A stretch of 64,000 nucleotides of DNA from Norana najaformis (GCA_964023275.1 OZ029927.1:12958722-13022721); one strand, 5' to 3'; counted from the stretch's first letter, positions 25,081 through 36,978 are shown. The notes: generated by a model not told the origin, from the letters alone. Numbers and translations are program-made.

Positions 25081-25364
25081 TGCCTGTATGAGCTTGCTAA
25101 GCTGCAAATGCTGTTCGTTGCGACACTCGTGAATATTTTAGGAGCTTTGAGTTGAAGCCCAAGACAGGGTCTATCCAGATTCCGTTTCCGTTTCACCGCT
25201 CTTCCTCTCCTTCGACAAGTAATCTCCGACCTGGAAAGATTATCGATGGCATAAACGAAACAAAAACACGATAGCGGGAGGGTTGGTGAAGCAGGCGGCT
25301 GACATATTATGGGCCGCTGCCACTAGAAGATGCACCGTATTGATGAAAATGTTTTCGAAAGTAA

Positions 25365-25381
25365 GTAAGTAAGTATTCTTT
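25365..25381 (+). repeat. Short AGTA microsatellite
   Basis: AGTAAGTAAGTAAGTA in an otherwise unassigned stretch (25085-25930). Confidence 0.8.
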
Positions 25382-25934
25382 TATTAGCATGAGTCAAACG
25401 CCCACACTTTACAACGACAATGCACACAGCAATATAATAAATGACATGAACAATGTAAAACTGGGTCTGAATGGCTACTTAATAAAATAATTATGGTTAA
25501 ACAGTTCAGAATACAGAGCCACAACTATTGGAAAATCTAGTAGAATTGATAAATTGATCTACTGAAAAAATTACAATTTTCTATATTTATACAGTGATCG
25601 AACGACAAAGGATCTTTTATGGAGCAACGTGTGAAAGTTTGGCAATTCAAAATTATGTCCCCTCTCCCGCAAGGTGAAACCGTGTGAGAGCTTAGCTGGA
25701 AGTAACTGGTGAAGGCAGTGGTTAGGCTCCTGGATGCTTTTAAAGAATTTCAATTCAATTTTCTCGCAATAATAAATAAACCACAACAACTCAACTGGAC
25801 ATTTTTATAGCACCAGAATTAATTGCACAGTCTAGCTTTTGAATGGTTACCTTTTGCGGCTGTGACCTGCTGACTATTTTTTTTAAAATAATTTTTATGG
25901 TTATATCGATTGAAATCGCAAAACTGCAAATGTA

Positions 25935-26775
25935 AGGTAATTTCGACGTCAACGGCCTTTGCAGCCACAAGATGCCGCTAAACATTGAATAGTAAGTAAG
26001 TAAGTAAATGCCTTTGCAGCCACAAGATGCCGCTAAACATTGAATAGTAAGTAAGTAAGTAAATAAGTAAGTAAGTAAATATAACCAGTAGCTAATCGCA
26101 CGTGCTCACATTGCTAATCGCAACAAAATCAAGGCCCTACTTAGGCACCATAAACGGCAGTTGACCGATGCTGTACAGGCCTATGCACATAAATCAACCG
26201 CTTTTACCACTTAACTCGGCCACTACCGCATTCGGATGGTGCCAATCCTAAGAACGGATCAAGGAAGAGGGCGTCGTTAAACAGTATTAAACTACCGGAC
26301 GCCAGACCCAGATCCGAATTGGTAAGGTAAGGTCACCATCAACGGCCTTGCAGCGATAAGATGTTGTTAAACACTGGGTAATCGAAACTAATACTGCCTT
26401 GTTTTTAATGTATCGATTCTCTGTCAACGTTTCCCAGCAAGGCATGACCATCCCCTAATTTACTGCAAATAAGGGTGACCTGGCAATCGTAAGATGGCGC
26501 TCACAATTATATTAATTACGACAATTAAGACACCTTTTAAACAACTTCGACCGGTGCTATAATTATACTAAACAATTGCGCTTAATCGGTGAAACTCCGC
26601 CACTGCCTTGTTTGGGGGTAGTGCCAGTCCCAAGCCTGGATAATGGAGGAGGGCGACGGCAACGGCCTTTGATGCCATAAGCTGTCTTTAAACTGAGGAA
26701 CTACTACTACTACTCAATCGATGAGTCAAGATCGTGTACGACTCTGGCAGCCATAAGATGTCGTTAAACATTGGG
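25935..26775 (+). repeat. Cluster of family G retroposon 3' ends
   Basis: A conserved block recurs: ACTCxGCCACTGCCTTxxTT, GTGCCAGTCCCAAGCC, GGAGGAGGGCGACG, then TCAACGGCCTTTG and CATAAGATGTCGTTAAACA. Whole or partial copies are at 25945-25993, 26008-26050 (a tandem duplicate of the previous one with its AGTA tail), 26215-26300, 26320-26385, 26580-26712 and 26725-26780. The 26580 copy ends in ACTACTACTACTACT. These look like 5'-truncated retroposon ends; the parent element is not recognised. Confidence 0.7.
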
Positions 26776-27027
26776 AACTTCTAATCCATTGTTTTCCAGC
26801 CTGAGTGCCGCGGGCCCCAAGGGGGCCGTGAACCTGCCGTAGTGATGCCGCGGCTAGATGGCAGATTAGCAGAACCTAAAAGCTTTTCGCTTACAGTCGC
26901 ATTTCTGTCGTTGACATGCGCAGATCTGCCTGAAAGCGATTAATCAGTAGCTGTTGCCTCTTATTTACTTACTTACTATTTACTTAATCCCTCTGTGTTA
27001 GCCGAGGATTATAGTGCGTAGTAGGAT

Positions 27028-27650
27028 ATGCAACTACAGCCGCTGAGCTGTAGTATGCAAGACAGCGATGCGAATCGACTTGTAGTTATTGATAAACTTG
27101 TAGCTTTTCGTCACAAAATTTCCATCTGGAGAAATGAAATGGAAACAACTGATTCTATTTCTATGTTTCCCCATACATTGCAAGCTGATCCTGGTGGAAC
27201 TGTGTTGCATGACATTGTTACTGAGCACTTATCACACCTGGAACACAGTTTGCAGCATTATTTTCCTACTCTGAACACATCTGACAAAGATTGGATCATA
27301 AATCCATGTAATTGTCATCAGCAGTTGGATTTATCTGGCTTACAACAGTTGGAAAAGGAACGGCTAATTGATATATCTACTGACTGAGGTTTACACGCAT
27401 GAGTTTATCTGAGTGTTGAGTTATGGTAGAGAAGGAACATGCATTGACTGGTACCAAAGCCATCGGCATACTTCTTCCTTTTAGCACGACCAACTAATGT
27501 GAAAAGACATTCTCTGCACTGACAGCATTAAAGCCAAAATACAGAGGGTGTTTAATGTCAGTGGTAAATGATTACATATGTGTTTGTCTACTTACTGTTA
27601 GCCCGTATTGACAATCTTTTCCGATCTTTGCAAAGTCAAGCGTCACGTTA
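27028..27650 (+). pseudogene. hAT transposase pseudogene (SCAND3/ZBED5-like C-terminal half)
   Basis: The open part (27028-27387, 119 codons) carries FRHKISIWRNEMETTD, LSHLEHSLQHYFP and DWIINP. This is the pattern of the region before the dimerisation domain in hAT transposases of the SCAND3/ZBED5/FAM200 type. After a stop, a second frame gives LPFSTTN, CEKTFSALTALKPKYRG, VCLLTVS and then RIDNLFRSLQSQAS, which is the hAT C-terminal dimerisation domain. There are stops and at least one frameshift, so no transposase is made. The N-terminal BED finger and the DDE core are absent. Confidence 0.8.
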
Positions 27651-27834
27651 GCTGTGGATTGACCTGTTAGATTCACCTCGTTTTTTCATAATATTTTTGC
27701 AGCTTTTTCTGTCAAAAAATAAGAAAAACTTCTGATTATCGCTACCGACATAGGCCTATAACTATTTTTTAAAACTTAAAGTTGTGTAGAAATAGTCGCA
27801 ACACTGCGGTTGAATACAAGGAATGTTTCTCGTC

Positions 27835-27975
27835 ATTAAAGGCTAGTGCGGTCCATCCTTTCAAACGGGCAGCGGTGGTGAAGGATCTCACCCAATCAAT
27901 TCATTGCAAAATGAACAGGATCGGGGTCATAGGTCGCTATATAAAACTTATATATTTACATTTAAAATAAAGATC
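27835..27975 (+). mobile_element. Family B SINE nested in the hAT element
   Basis: TTTCAAACGGGCAGCGGTGG, TGAAGGATCTCACCCAATCA, ATTCATTGCAAAATGAACAGG and GGTCGCTATATAAAACTT match the family B copies at 31080-31200, 50955-51115 and 62615-62740. Being inside the hAT remnant, it is younger than that element. Confidence 0.75.
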
Positions 27976-28089
27976 TAACTGGAAGAAAAATAAATGAAAT
28001 TAAATCCAGATGCTGTTGACCGATGATTTTTATTAAGGGTGCCTTGCTCTGAAAAAGTGTGGGGACCACTGTTCTAATCACTAGTACCT

Positions 28090-28310
28090 ATACGCCTAGT
28101 CGCTGGTTGAAATTCAGCCACTGCATTTATTCGGGGAGTGTCAATCTGAAGCCTAGATGAAGGAAGAAGGCGATTCTAATAATTTTCGTTATGACACAAA
28201 GTCGGCAAACAGAAAATACATCTTAACCGCTCAACATCCATTAAAAAATTAAAATTGAAGGGTAAGATGAGATCGAATTGAACGGCTCTGGCAGCCGTAG
28301 AATGTCGCGG
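28090..28310 (+). repeat. Diverged family G fragments
   Basis: CAGCCACTGCATTTATTCGG with GTGTCAATCTGAAGCC (28115-28160) and GAACGGCTCTGGCAGCCGTA (28278-28297) are diverged family G blocks. Confidence 0.5.
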
Positions 28311-29050
28311 GTTATATTTATGAATATATCTGCCCAGATTTCGTCCAAAGTTCGGGGTTTTGGTATACACATATATGGTGTCGTATTCCATATAGACATT
28401 TATATGTGAAATATTCACATATTTATTTTTTCGTGCTTCGTTTGTGTATGGCGCGGACTGAGGTAATATTCGTTTCTCCAGATTATATTGCGCCATTCAA
28501 CATCGCTTCATTCATTTAACGAGGTTCTACGGGTATGCAAGGGTAGATAATGAAACTCTCGCTGGTCATTATACACGGAAGAACGACCCTTGTACGAAAG
28601 GCAGCGTTGGTTCATCCTATGGAAACAGGGAATGATGAAGGCAAGGGATGAGGACCTAATTTATGAGGCTCCATTATCCCAACTCCTTCCTTGGGAGTCA
28701 ATCCCAGCCAACGATAAAAATTTACACGCACGCACGCCCACACACACACACGCATTCGCACATACAAAGAATCGCCCTTAAACATAAGTAATGGAACGAA
28801 CTCACCCAACCACGTGCATAAATAGCGAAATACCCATCAGGAAGCATGAAATATCTCCAACACAGATATATAGTGAAACAAACGCAGACATGCACATATT
28901 CACAAGGACAAACAATGAGACAGGCAGACACATAATGCTCCGAAAACTTCATTAGGGCCACGGTAATAAATTAATATTTTCAGGACATCAGTCGATGGTC
29001 GCCGCTAAGCAACATCGGTGTACATATTCACAAGGACAAATTCAGAACGC
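28311..29050. other. Unassigned intergenic stretch with CACA-rich patch
   Basis: Holds a CACACACACGC patch at 28725-28755 and nothing else recognised. Confidence 0.5.
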
Positions 29051-29054
29051 AGAC

Positions 29055-29066
29055 TCAGATACATAT

Positions 29067-29111
<45 letters not shown>

Positions 29112-29460
29112 AAGACAGACAGACAGACAGACGGACGGACAGACACATTCAGACAGACACATATTTATAGGCATATACAGACAGACAGACAGGCAGACAG
29201 ACAGACACATTCAGACAGACACATATTTATAGGCATATACAGACAGACAGGCAGACAAACGCACATTCATAGGCATATACAGACAGACAGAAGACAGATT
29301 CAGAGGCATATACAGACAGACATATTCAGACAGAGAGACATGTTCAGACAGGCACACATGCAGAGGCATATACAGACAGACAGACTGACTGACTAACACA
29401 CACACGCACATTCAGACGCATTATACAGACAAACAGACAGACAGACATACAAATAGACTG
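29055..29460. repeat. CAGA microsatellite with higher-order units
   Basis: (CAGA)n at 29065-29140. Then four or five longer units built from CAGACAGACACATTCAGACA and CATATTTATAGGCATATA. Overlapping reading frames on both strands are artefacts. Confidence 0.9.
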
Positions 29461-29669
29461 ACAGAAACGCACTCAGAAATACAGCCTTACGCTGACAAAT
29501 ACATAGTCGCAAAAAACGTTCAACGAGGACCAATGATAGACCTACACTTCCGCAGATTGAATGCAGTGTATAAATGAATGGAACAAAAGCAGTGAAAGTC
29601 ACACAGACAGACAGCCACACAGAGACTAACTCGTGACAGTGGCGTAAGATCCCTGGTGAACCATCTGGC

Positions 29670-29820
29670 GATTAACAGCAGTTCCAGTGTTTAACGACAT
29701 CCTATGGCATCAAAGACCGTTGACGTCGCCCTCCTCCTTTATTCAGGCTTGGGACTGGCACTACCCCGCTAAAGGCAGTGGCAGAGTTTCCACTTCTGAT
29801 AATAGAGATCGACGCTTATA
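29670..29820 (-). repeat. Family G copy, reverse orientation
   Basis: The + strand shows the complement: GTGTTTAACGACATCCTATGG, GACGTCGCCCTCCTCCTTTA, AGGCTTGGGACTGGCACTAC and GGCAGTGGCAGAGTTTCC. It is nearly full relative to the other copies. Confidence 0.75.
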
Positions 29821-29989
29821 ATTATACGATTCTAATAAATGGATGAAATATGGGTGGATAGATCATAGAATCGACATGCGCTTAACTGCCGCCACCTGTC
29901 TGTTGATAGATTGATGTATTTCTCGTCTTCTGTCTCCTTTAAAAGGTCTGCGTCGAGTTCTTCATCAAAACGGAGTTAAATAATGTCAT

Positions 29990-30175
29990 AATTTCATAGA
30001 AGCGACGGCTGTGTTAAAGACCACACAAGACTTCAATCCGACTTCCGTTCAGTGGTTCGGTTTCGAAACATTATACCCTATCCTGTTCAGCCTACCTAGA
30101 TTCAAACCCTGAACTCAGCGTTGAAAGACCGACGACACTTTTCCACTCCGCCACTAGTGGTGCCAAGGTTATGAC
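29990..30175 (-). mobile_element. SINE with tRNA-Ser/Leu-like head
   Basis: On the - strand A box TGGCGGAGTGG (complement 30143-30153) and B box GGTTTGAATCT (complement 30098-30108) are 34 bases apart, both close to the Pol III consensus. The downstream body is short and not matched elsewhere in the window. Confidence 0.65.
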
Positions 30176-31074
30176 TGTCTGCACAACTTATAAACAAAAT
30201 AGGCTTAAACGCGGGCGTAATCCAGCTGTATGTATGAAATGGTGAACGCTATCTGGCTAATAATATGAGAACAAAACACACGTTAAGATAGGCGCCATAC
30301 ACTGGGGTAAAGATCCCAAAACCGGTCATTTTTTGACAATAGCGTTGATATTCTGAATATGTAGCCAGATTTCCCCAGAAGCTACTTTTTGCCAAACTGT
30401 AGATGCCCTGTGCAGGAAAGACTAGTATATATATATATACACAAAAAATACATATGCACATAGACATTGGATACATATATATATCCAATTCACAACCATG
30501 ACCATATAGATCAGACACAGGTACAGTAGGGTAGGCCTGTAGCCGCATTCAGACTGGCCTATTTATTTCAAGAAGTATCTAGGGAGCCTAGTTCGGCGTA
30601 GTTTACCCCCACCGTTCATTATTGAATGCAACATTGGATCTGCAAAACACTCAGAATGTTACGCAGCGTGCAATTGCATGAGAACACTTGTATAGCGCCT
30701 TTGTGAAAGTGTTTTCGTGCGATTTGACCTACATGCAATGAATGCATGGTAGGTTAATATCGACTGTGCGCATACAGAGGCGGATCCAGGACCTGAAGTT
30801 GGTGGGTAGTGATAGTGATAGTGAATTTTAGAGCCTACATGGAAAACAGTTAGAAAAATGACACCTCACTTTATTTATTTATTTATTTATTTATTATGGC
30901 ACTTGTTACATGCTCCTCGAACCCAGGTAGTGACATCATGTGTTTTAATGGCTGCATCCCTTCGCCATTAATGTCTGTTAACATTAGACACAACTGTGCA
31001 ACTGTGGCTCGTTCTAGATTCGACATACGCGCATTTTTCCTGATTGAAGCAGACACAAGTGTCTAGTCGAGTCA

Positions 31075-31205
31075 GATTACAGCAGCAGCGATGTCGAAGG
31101 ATCTCATCTGATAAATTCATTGAAAAATCAGGGCCGAGGCCATACGGTCGCTATAGAAACACGTGCACATTTGCATTTACATTGAAAGGCCTCTGTATGC
31201 AATTT
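31075..31205 (+). mobile_element. Family B SINE copy
   Basis: GAAGGATCTCATCTGATAAA, TTCATTGAAAAATCAGGGCC and ACGGTCGCTATAGAAACACG in the family order. The tRNA head is not recognisable. 30180-31074 holds only a short TA run (30425-30440), a TTTA run (30873-30895) and a tail motif at 30698. Confidence 0.65.
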
Positions 31206-31799
31206 GTCAACGGTTTCATAACATAAGAAATTTATGGCATAATTCATTGGCCTATTTATTTAAACCTGGACCATGTGGGCCTACATTATCCACTATATAA
31301 CTTAAATATAACATAAATATATGACTCAAAATAGCCATATATATAAGTCATTTAAGTCCTTTGTCGGCTGTAAGAGTTTATTAAGCTTCCATAAAGAGAA
31401 AATCCGGCTGTCGATGCGTTGATTGCGGACCGGTAGACAAAGCAATTACCTGGTGACGGGCGGTGACATCAGCTGGAATCAGTTTCCGTCTGGCAGGACC
31501 TTCCTGTAAGTGCCAAGAGAAGATCGGAGGCTGGAGCTGAGCTGACGCACAGGACGTCCTTCAACAGTAACTGGACGAGAAATACACCTCACGGCGGTTT
31601 ACATCAATCGGACGGAAAACTTCGAGTATTGATAAGGCCCTAGTGCAGGAGACAAGCGATACGTTACGTTGTCGCTTAAAGTCTTTGTCTACTGACTGTG
31701 AGCCACCTACCGTCATAAATTATAGGCGCACCTTTTAGATCATGAATACAGACATAAATATATACAATATTATATAATAAATACATGATATATGCATAC
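31206..31799. other. Unassigned intergenic stretch
   Basis: No coding, RNA or repeat signal recognised between the family B copy and the CATA microsatellite. Confidence 0.5.
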
Positions 31800-32044
31800 A
31801 TATATACGTAAATAAACGCATACATACCTACCTACTTACATACATACATACATGAATACAAACATGCTTACATACATACATGCATATATACAAACATACA
31901 TTCATACATACATGCATATCAATCGTATTATTATTACTACTACTATACATACATACATACATGTTACATACATACACACATACATACATACATTCATACA
32001 TACATACATACACACATACATGTTACGTACATGTATGCATACAT
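31800..32044. repeat. CATA microsatellite at the 3' end of a LINE copy
   Basis: ACATACATACAT blocks with a short ATTATTACTACTACTA interruption. It adjoins the 3' end of the - strand LINE pseudogene, as expected if it grew from the element's tail. Confidence 0.85.
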
Positions 32045-33330
32045 ATTCTTCAAGTTGCAAACTCGGAGGCCCTTCCAGCGCAACCATGGCGAAAGAGAAC
32101 AGCTTTCAACTGCTGCTGAAAAGTGTATCATTTAGCATTCTTAGCCAGAAGGACACGCAGATCAAGGGGGAGTCAACACCACAAAGAATGCTCAACCACT
32201 GAGGAGGCGCGACATTGCGTCGTTGAAGTGCATGCCAAAGGAACAAGAATTTCACCTCGGGGTGTGGTGCGAAGATTTCCGCGCGCAGCCACACCCATTA
32301 CGGGTAACAGAGCTGACACAAGTGGGAAGGCGTGGCATCGCCAGAACCACGTCGAAATCTTAAATTCGATGCGCTGCAAAACCGGCAGCCAATGAAGTAT
32401 ATCAAGCATATAATGCGATGCATGGTCAGACTTGGAAAAGCCATCAACAAGCCTTGCAACTGCGGACAGGATGCGCTCAAGCTGCCCAATGCCGTCAAAG
32501 GCTGAGCCGCATAGGTGACACTATATTAGTTAATTTTTAGTTATTTGTGCTCCTAATGAAAGTATGGACAAGGGTAAAGGCAGCACTGAATGAAAGAGAA
32601 TGAGAAATGACTCGCAGGTGCTGCAGCTGGTAAAAGCATATACGGCAGACAAGATTTACATGATGAGAGGGAGTGAGTTCTTGATCAAACACAACAACAA
32701 GACTGCGAACGGAAATTGAAGACAAACTGAGTCAAGTCAGCTGCTACGGTCTGTTGCCCAGCCATACAAGCTGCGTTTCTGATGCACTGAAGCGTTACAT
32801 GCAAGCTCCAAGTGCCGTGAAAGCATTGTTACTGCTGCAGCTTGGGCATCAGATGCAACACAGATAAGCCTGAATATTATCGTCATAGCGCTGGCTCAGA
32901 ACCACTGAAGGCCAGGACAGTTGCAATATCTGCAGTGTACAAGATGTAAAGCCGTGGGCCAAGACCAAAGCCCCCTGCGGTCGGCTAAAGGAAGTGGCAG
33001 CCCAGCGGGATCGAGCCGACCCAAAAACAGTGCAGGATGTGCGCCCATGCAAAGAGGAGCAAAACCATTCAAGCGACTTGCGAGATATACCAAAGCAGAT
33101 GAATAATCGGCAAATAAGAATGTCGTGATCGACCGTGTCAAAGGCCTCTTTGACATAAAACGGAGCCAAAAGGTCAATCTGGGCTCTATCCATATATGCC
33201 CGGAAGTAGACGAACCAAGACGGACGGAGTGGAATGGTTTTTCCAAAAACCAGACTGAATCATCGGAAGCAATTTTTTAGAATCTACATATGGTGTCATT
33301 TGAGAAGCAGGAATATCATGGAGCGTTCGT
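32045..33330 (-). pseudogene. CR1/L2-like LINE reverse transcriptase pseudogene
   Basis: Reading the - strand in three shifting frames, the reverse transcriptase order is preserved: QSGFWKNHSTPSVLVRLL (about 33250-33310), VKEAFDTVDHDIL (about 33115-33155), RPQGA (about 32985), YDDNIQAY (about 32870), VVVFDQELTPSHHVNLVCR (about 32650-32700), YMLDILHWLPVLQRI (about 32370-32415), then a degraded C-terminal RR-AFSV-like end near 32200. Many frameshifts and stops; inactive. It is truncated at its 5' side next to a CA microsatellite. The short + frames here are shadows. Confidence 0.85.
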
Positions 33331-33585
33331 ACACACACGCTCACGCACACACATACACTCACACACATACACTCACACATATACACTTACACACACTGAC
33401 ACACATACACTCACACACATACACTCACACACAAACACACGCAAACACAGGCATACACTTACACACACTCACACACCCAGACATACACTTACACACACTC
33501 ACCCACACACACACTCACACACTCGCACACACTCACTCACACACATACACACACGCTTACCCACATACACCAAACACGCATGCGC
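33331..33585. repeat. CA-rich microsatellite
   Basis: ACACATACACTCAC and ACACTCAC units, about 250 bases. Threonine- and histidine-rich frames across it are artefacts. Confidence 0.9.
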
Positions 33586-33679
33586 GTAGATGTCCGGGTT
33601 GCTAGATAGTCACTGAGAGGCATTTCATCTAATGACCAGCATTGAAGTCGGAGACGTTATTACGAGAGCTTTGGGCTTG

Positions 33680-33832
33680 TGGTAACCGGACTTGGTTCTT
33701 GACACAGCATCTTTGGACAACCCCATTGACTTGACGCAGCGCTCGTGAACAACTTAGTGCCCTGCGCTTTGGTTTTAAGTAGCGCTTTAGAAATTTCGAG
33801 TTTGCGATTACGATTACGATTACGAATCTGAA
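33680..33832 (+). mobile_element. Diverged family A SINE-like copy
   Basis: Ends in AGCGCTTTAGAAATTTCGAG followed by ATTACGATTACGATTACGA, the family tail; the body is weak. Confidence 0.6.
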
Positions 33833-33939
33833 ACAGTGATTGCTCGCTCAGAGCCAGATATAATAGAGATTTGAACGATAGGGTCCATTTTGGGTAATTT
33901 ACTTGGAGCCCGACTTTTGAAGTTACGCCACTGAACAGG

Positions 33940-34212
33940 ACACCATAGCAACCTCCTATTGGTACATTCCTCTTTCACAGATCTTCTCCTGACTCTCCTT
34001 CTTCCTCTTATCCCTTTTCCCGCTACAATCCCAAACATCACCCAGGGTAGCTGCCACGCTGTCTCTCTACCTGACTTCTGGATCTTAACCTGGAACCCAA
34101 CACTTTTGTCTATTGATTTTGTTTTGACTGAGCGCCTGTGAATAAGCTGGTTCCCGTGACGTGGTTTTCGTTGGGCGCTATAGAAATCTCGGGATTACAA
34201 TTACGATTACGG
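33940..34212 (+). mobile_element. Family A SINE-like copy (long)
   Basis: The CTCCTTCTTCCTCTTATCCC 5' part, CCCAAACATCACCCAGGG, GCCACGCTGTCTCTCTACC, TTTTGACTGAGCGCCTGTGA, TTTTCGTTGGGCGCTATAGA, then AATCTCGGGATTACAATTACGATTACG. With the intron 25 copy it suggests a family length of about 250-270 bases. Confidence 0.8.
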
Positions 34213-34829
34213 AGAAGATGTCCTGAATGGTGTTCCACGTGGTTAACCATCCAAGTTCTAACCGGGCTCAGTGGTGCTTGACTTCTGACTTCAATGTGCT
34301 TGCTGGCTTCCTATCGATTTATGCGTTTGTTTCATTATTCTGTCAAACCTACACGACCTGTAGGTCATTTCATTTATCGGTTAGTTCGATCTTTATGGCA
34401 GTCAATAGAACATAATGATACGGACAACAGAACGATGCTAACTGCACTCGACATCACTCGACAAAGTGTCCACTGCCGACTGTATTTTACGGTTGTAAAT
34501 CTCGACCAATTAACAAGGTCGACTTTAAGTCCATCGACAAGAAGCAGTGACCGCTTTAGGCAATAAATAGCTTTTAATTTTCTCGTAACTGATTTAGCAA
34601 CCCTGCGAAACTGATATACAGTATGATATCCAAGTTTCTATACTTTAATTTCTTGGATTAAACGCTTAAATGTTGTACAGTTTAATTCAGGTAGATGCCA
34701 ACTAATTCCTGCAATGGATTACGATTACTGCTTGCGTTTCACTCCAGAGCATTACAATAGCAACGCTATAGAAATCTCTGGATAGAATACAATACAATAA
34801 ACTAATATGCAGTACAATACACTAAACTA

Positions 34830-35212
34830 CACTGTGTCCGGAAAAATTCCAAGGCTTTACGGTAAATATGAAAATAATTAGTAAACATTAATCGATTTTT
34901 AAAATTCCAAAAACAGTTTAATCCTGAAATATTATTTGCACTATAATTGTTGTTTTGGCGTAAAAATTTTATAACAATTTTGTCTTCCTCGCTGAACGCC
35001 ATTTTTCTAGCAACTTTCTTTACAAAATATAAAAATTCAAATACGTCACTGTGACGTAATTTTAAACGGGGGCCGTTAATAAATTACAAAGAATTTTGTT
35101 GGTAATTATATATTTCAGGATTAAACTGTTTTTGGAATTTTAAAAATCGATTAATGTTTACTAATTATTTTCATATTTACCGTAAAGCCTTGGAATTTTT
35201 CCGGACACAGTG
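34830..35212. mobile_element. Mariner-type MITE, copy 1
   Basis: 383 bp flanked by TA on both sides (34828-34829 and 35213-35214). Terminal inverted repeats of about 103 bp begin CACTGTGTCCGG. On the - strand an ATG at 35002 opens a frame starting MAFSEEDKIVIKFL, which resembles the N-terminus of Tc1/mariner-type transposases before running into the opposite repeat. So the element looks like an internally deleted mariner. It differs from copies 2 and 3 by about one inserted A. Confidence 0.9.
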
Positions 35213-35254
35213 TAGTATTAATACAATGCAGCAAATTCGAATCAAACTGAACAA

Positions 35255-35765
35255 AATTGAATCGCAGGCATCAATCGATGGTCGCTTCAAGTCAAAATCG
35301 AAATCCAAAATCCAAATTCAAAATCGAAATCCAAAATCCAATCCAAAATCCAAATCCAAAATCCAAATCCAAAATCCAAATCCAAATCCAAAATCCAAAT
35401 CCAAATCCAAAATCCAAATCCAAAATCCAAAATCCAAATCCAAAATCCAAATCCAAAATCCAAATCCAAAATCCAAATCCAAAATCCAAATCCAAAATCC
35501 AAATCCAAAGCCGGTTCGAATTCCAATAGGTCAGAGAAACCAGAAACAAGACTATTGTGTGTAATCAAGTTGAAAGAGATGCAGCTTTAGTTTAGACTTC
35601 GACGACATCAAAGAATTGACAGAACGAAAAGAACTTGGCAGCGAATTCCAAAGCCGTGGACCTGCAACCGCGAAGGACCAAGAGCCCACAACAGTTCGGG
35701 TACACAGTCTTTCAACTGCAGATGACGTGACGCTTTATTGCAGTCACAGAAAATTATGTTAGGTT
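35255..35765 (+). repeat. Family F copy invaded by a 6/12-bp minisatellite
   Basis: The family F start (AGGCATCAATCGATGGTCGC) at 35267-35286 is separated from the rest (AATAGGTCAGAGAAACCAGA onward, GCGAATTCCAAAGCCGTGGA) by about 225 bases of AAATCC/CCAAAATCC units (35290-35512). The minisatellite gives open lysine/asparagine/serine frames on + and aspartate/phenylalanine/glycine frames on -, which are not genes. Confidence 0.75.
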
Positions 35766-36114
35766 AGAGTTCACCTGCGAAACCCCTACAGAAAATAGCC
35801 CCATTTCTTTTTAAGACAATGGTCTTATTCTACCAGCTCATCATCGAACTGTTTCCTTGTTTTTCCCATATAATTGCAGACATTGCTGACCTCATTCGTT
35901 CATGGGTGAATTGTTCGTTTATGTTCGCTTCCGAATCTTCTAGGCTCCCCTCCACTTAATGGTTCTACATAAATGACATCGACTTTAATGCAAAACGAAA
36001 GTGGAAACTAAGTTGACCTGAATCATGTGGGTCCATATTTTACGAGCGTTTCAGACTTGTGCACATACAGCCGCTGTATCCATCAGATATCCAACCAAGC
36101 TAATATTGACGTCA

Positions 36115-36400
36115 CGCATACTTATGCATACATACATATAAACATACATTTACATATTAGACTTATATATATATTTTATTTAGTCATTTCTATTAGTTAT
36201 TATTATATATATATACATATATATCAAATATAGACACAGATAGGCTGCATTATGTGCCGTATTGGACAATATATGCATGATACAGCAATAGTACAATTTG
36301 CAAGAGGCTCTATGTATCATCTAAATATACTTTATCATGTATATATACATATTTAATAATCTGTAACAAGATACACATGTGTATACTAGGTGAGTTCGGT
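36115..36400. repeat. AT-rich simple sequence
   Basis: TATATA and CATACATA patches; nothing else recognised between 35770 and 36640. Confidence 0.6.
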
Positions 36401-36644
36401 CTAAGTCATGAATAATTTATTAGGTGCAGGTGTCGCAGCGTAGCGGTTGGTAAAATCTTCATTATTCAGTTGGTCCCAGCGGAAGCTGAACCCAAGAGGT
36501 TGGAAGATGAAGAAAGAAGACAGATGATGGATGCCGTGCATCAAATCAGTTGTTTGTCGCAGGACCTGGTCAGAGAAGAGGTGCATTGCAGTCGAGTTTT
36601 CTCTCCGTCCGCGAACAGTCGAATCTGAATAAATGAATCACTGA

Positions 36645-36745
36645 TTATTTGTATAGCGCCTTTTAAAAAACCTCTAGCGACTTTAGCTGTAATTGTAATC
36701 ACGAATTTGTATAGCGCCGCTTCGATAAAGTCTTCAGAAGCTCTC
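36645..36745 (-). repeat. Two adjacent retroposon tails
   Basis: TTTGTATAGCGCCTTTT near 36648-36664 and AATTTGTATAGCGCC at 36704-36718, the complement of the common tail. They are only 55 bp apart. Confidence 0.55.
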
Positions 36746-36978
36746 CCGATCTGTCAACACGAGACCACCCCTACGAGTCCTCCCTCAGTCGATATATAAT
36801 TATATATGGCGTGTTTCCTGTTCAAGGCGTCTGTATTGGTCTGGACAATGGAACAGTCTTCACGCAGTGAATGTGGATGCTGGAAGACAATGCCTGTCGA
36901 AATAGCAGACATTATATTTCGAAATGGCAGACAATGAATGTGGAAATTACAGACGTGGTTGGTCTCAGCCGTAGAGAC

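Larger units (their letters stand above)
26787..28071 (+). mobile_element. hAT DNA transposon remnant with 8-bp target duplication
   Basis: The element is flanked by TTCTAATC at 26779-26786 and again at 28072-28079, an 8-bp duplication as hAT elements make. Its left end CATTGTTTTCCAG and the complement of its right end CAGTGGTCCCCAC are imperfect terminal inverted repeats of the hAT type (CAGTGGTTCYCA). Inside are parts of a transposase pseudogene and, at about 27840-27970, a nested family B SINE. Confidence 0.85.

Noticed and set aside
34802-35002. 66-codon frame beginning MAFSEEDK as a small gene (also 53984-54250 and 56067-56270)
   Set aside because: It is the leftover start of a transposase inside a MITE and runs out through the terminal repeat; not a gene.
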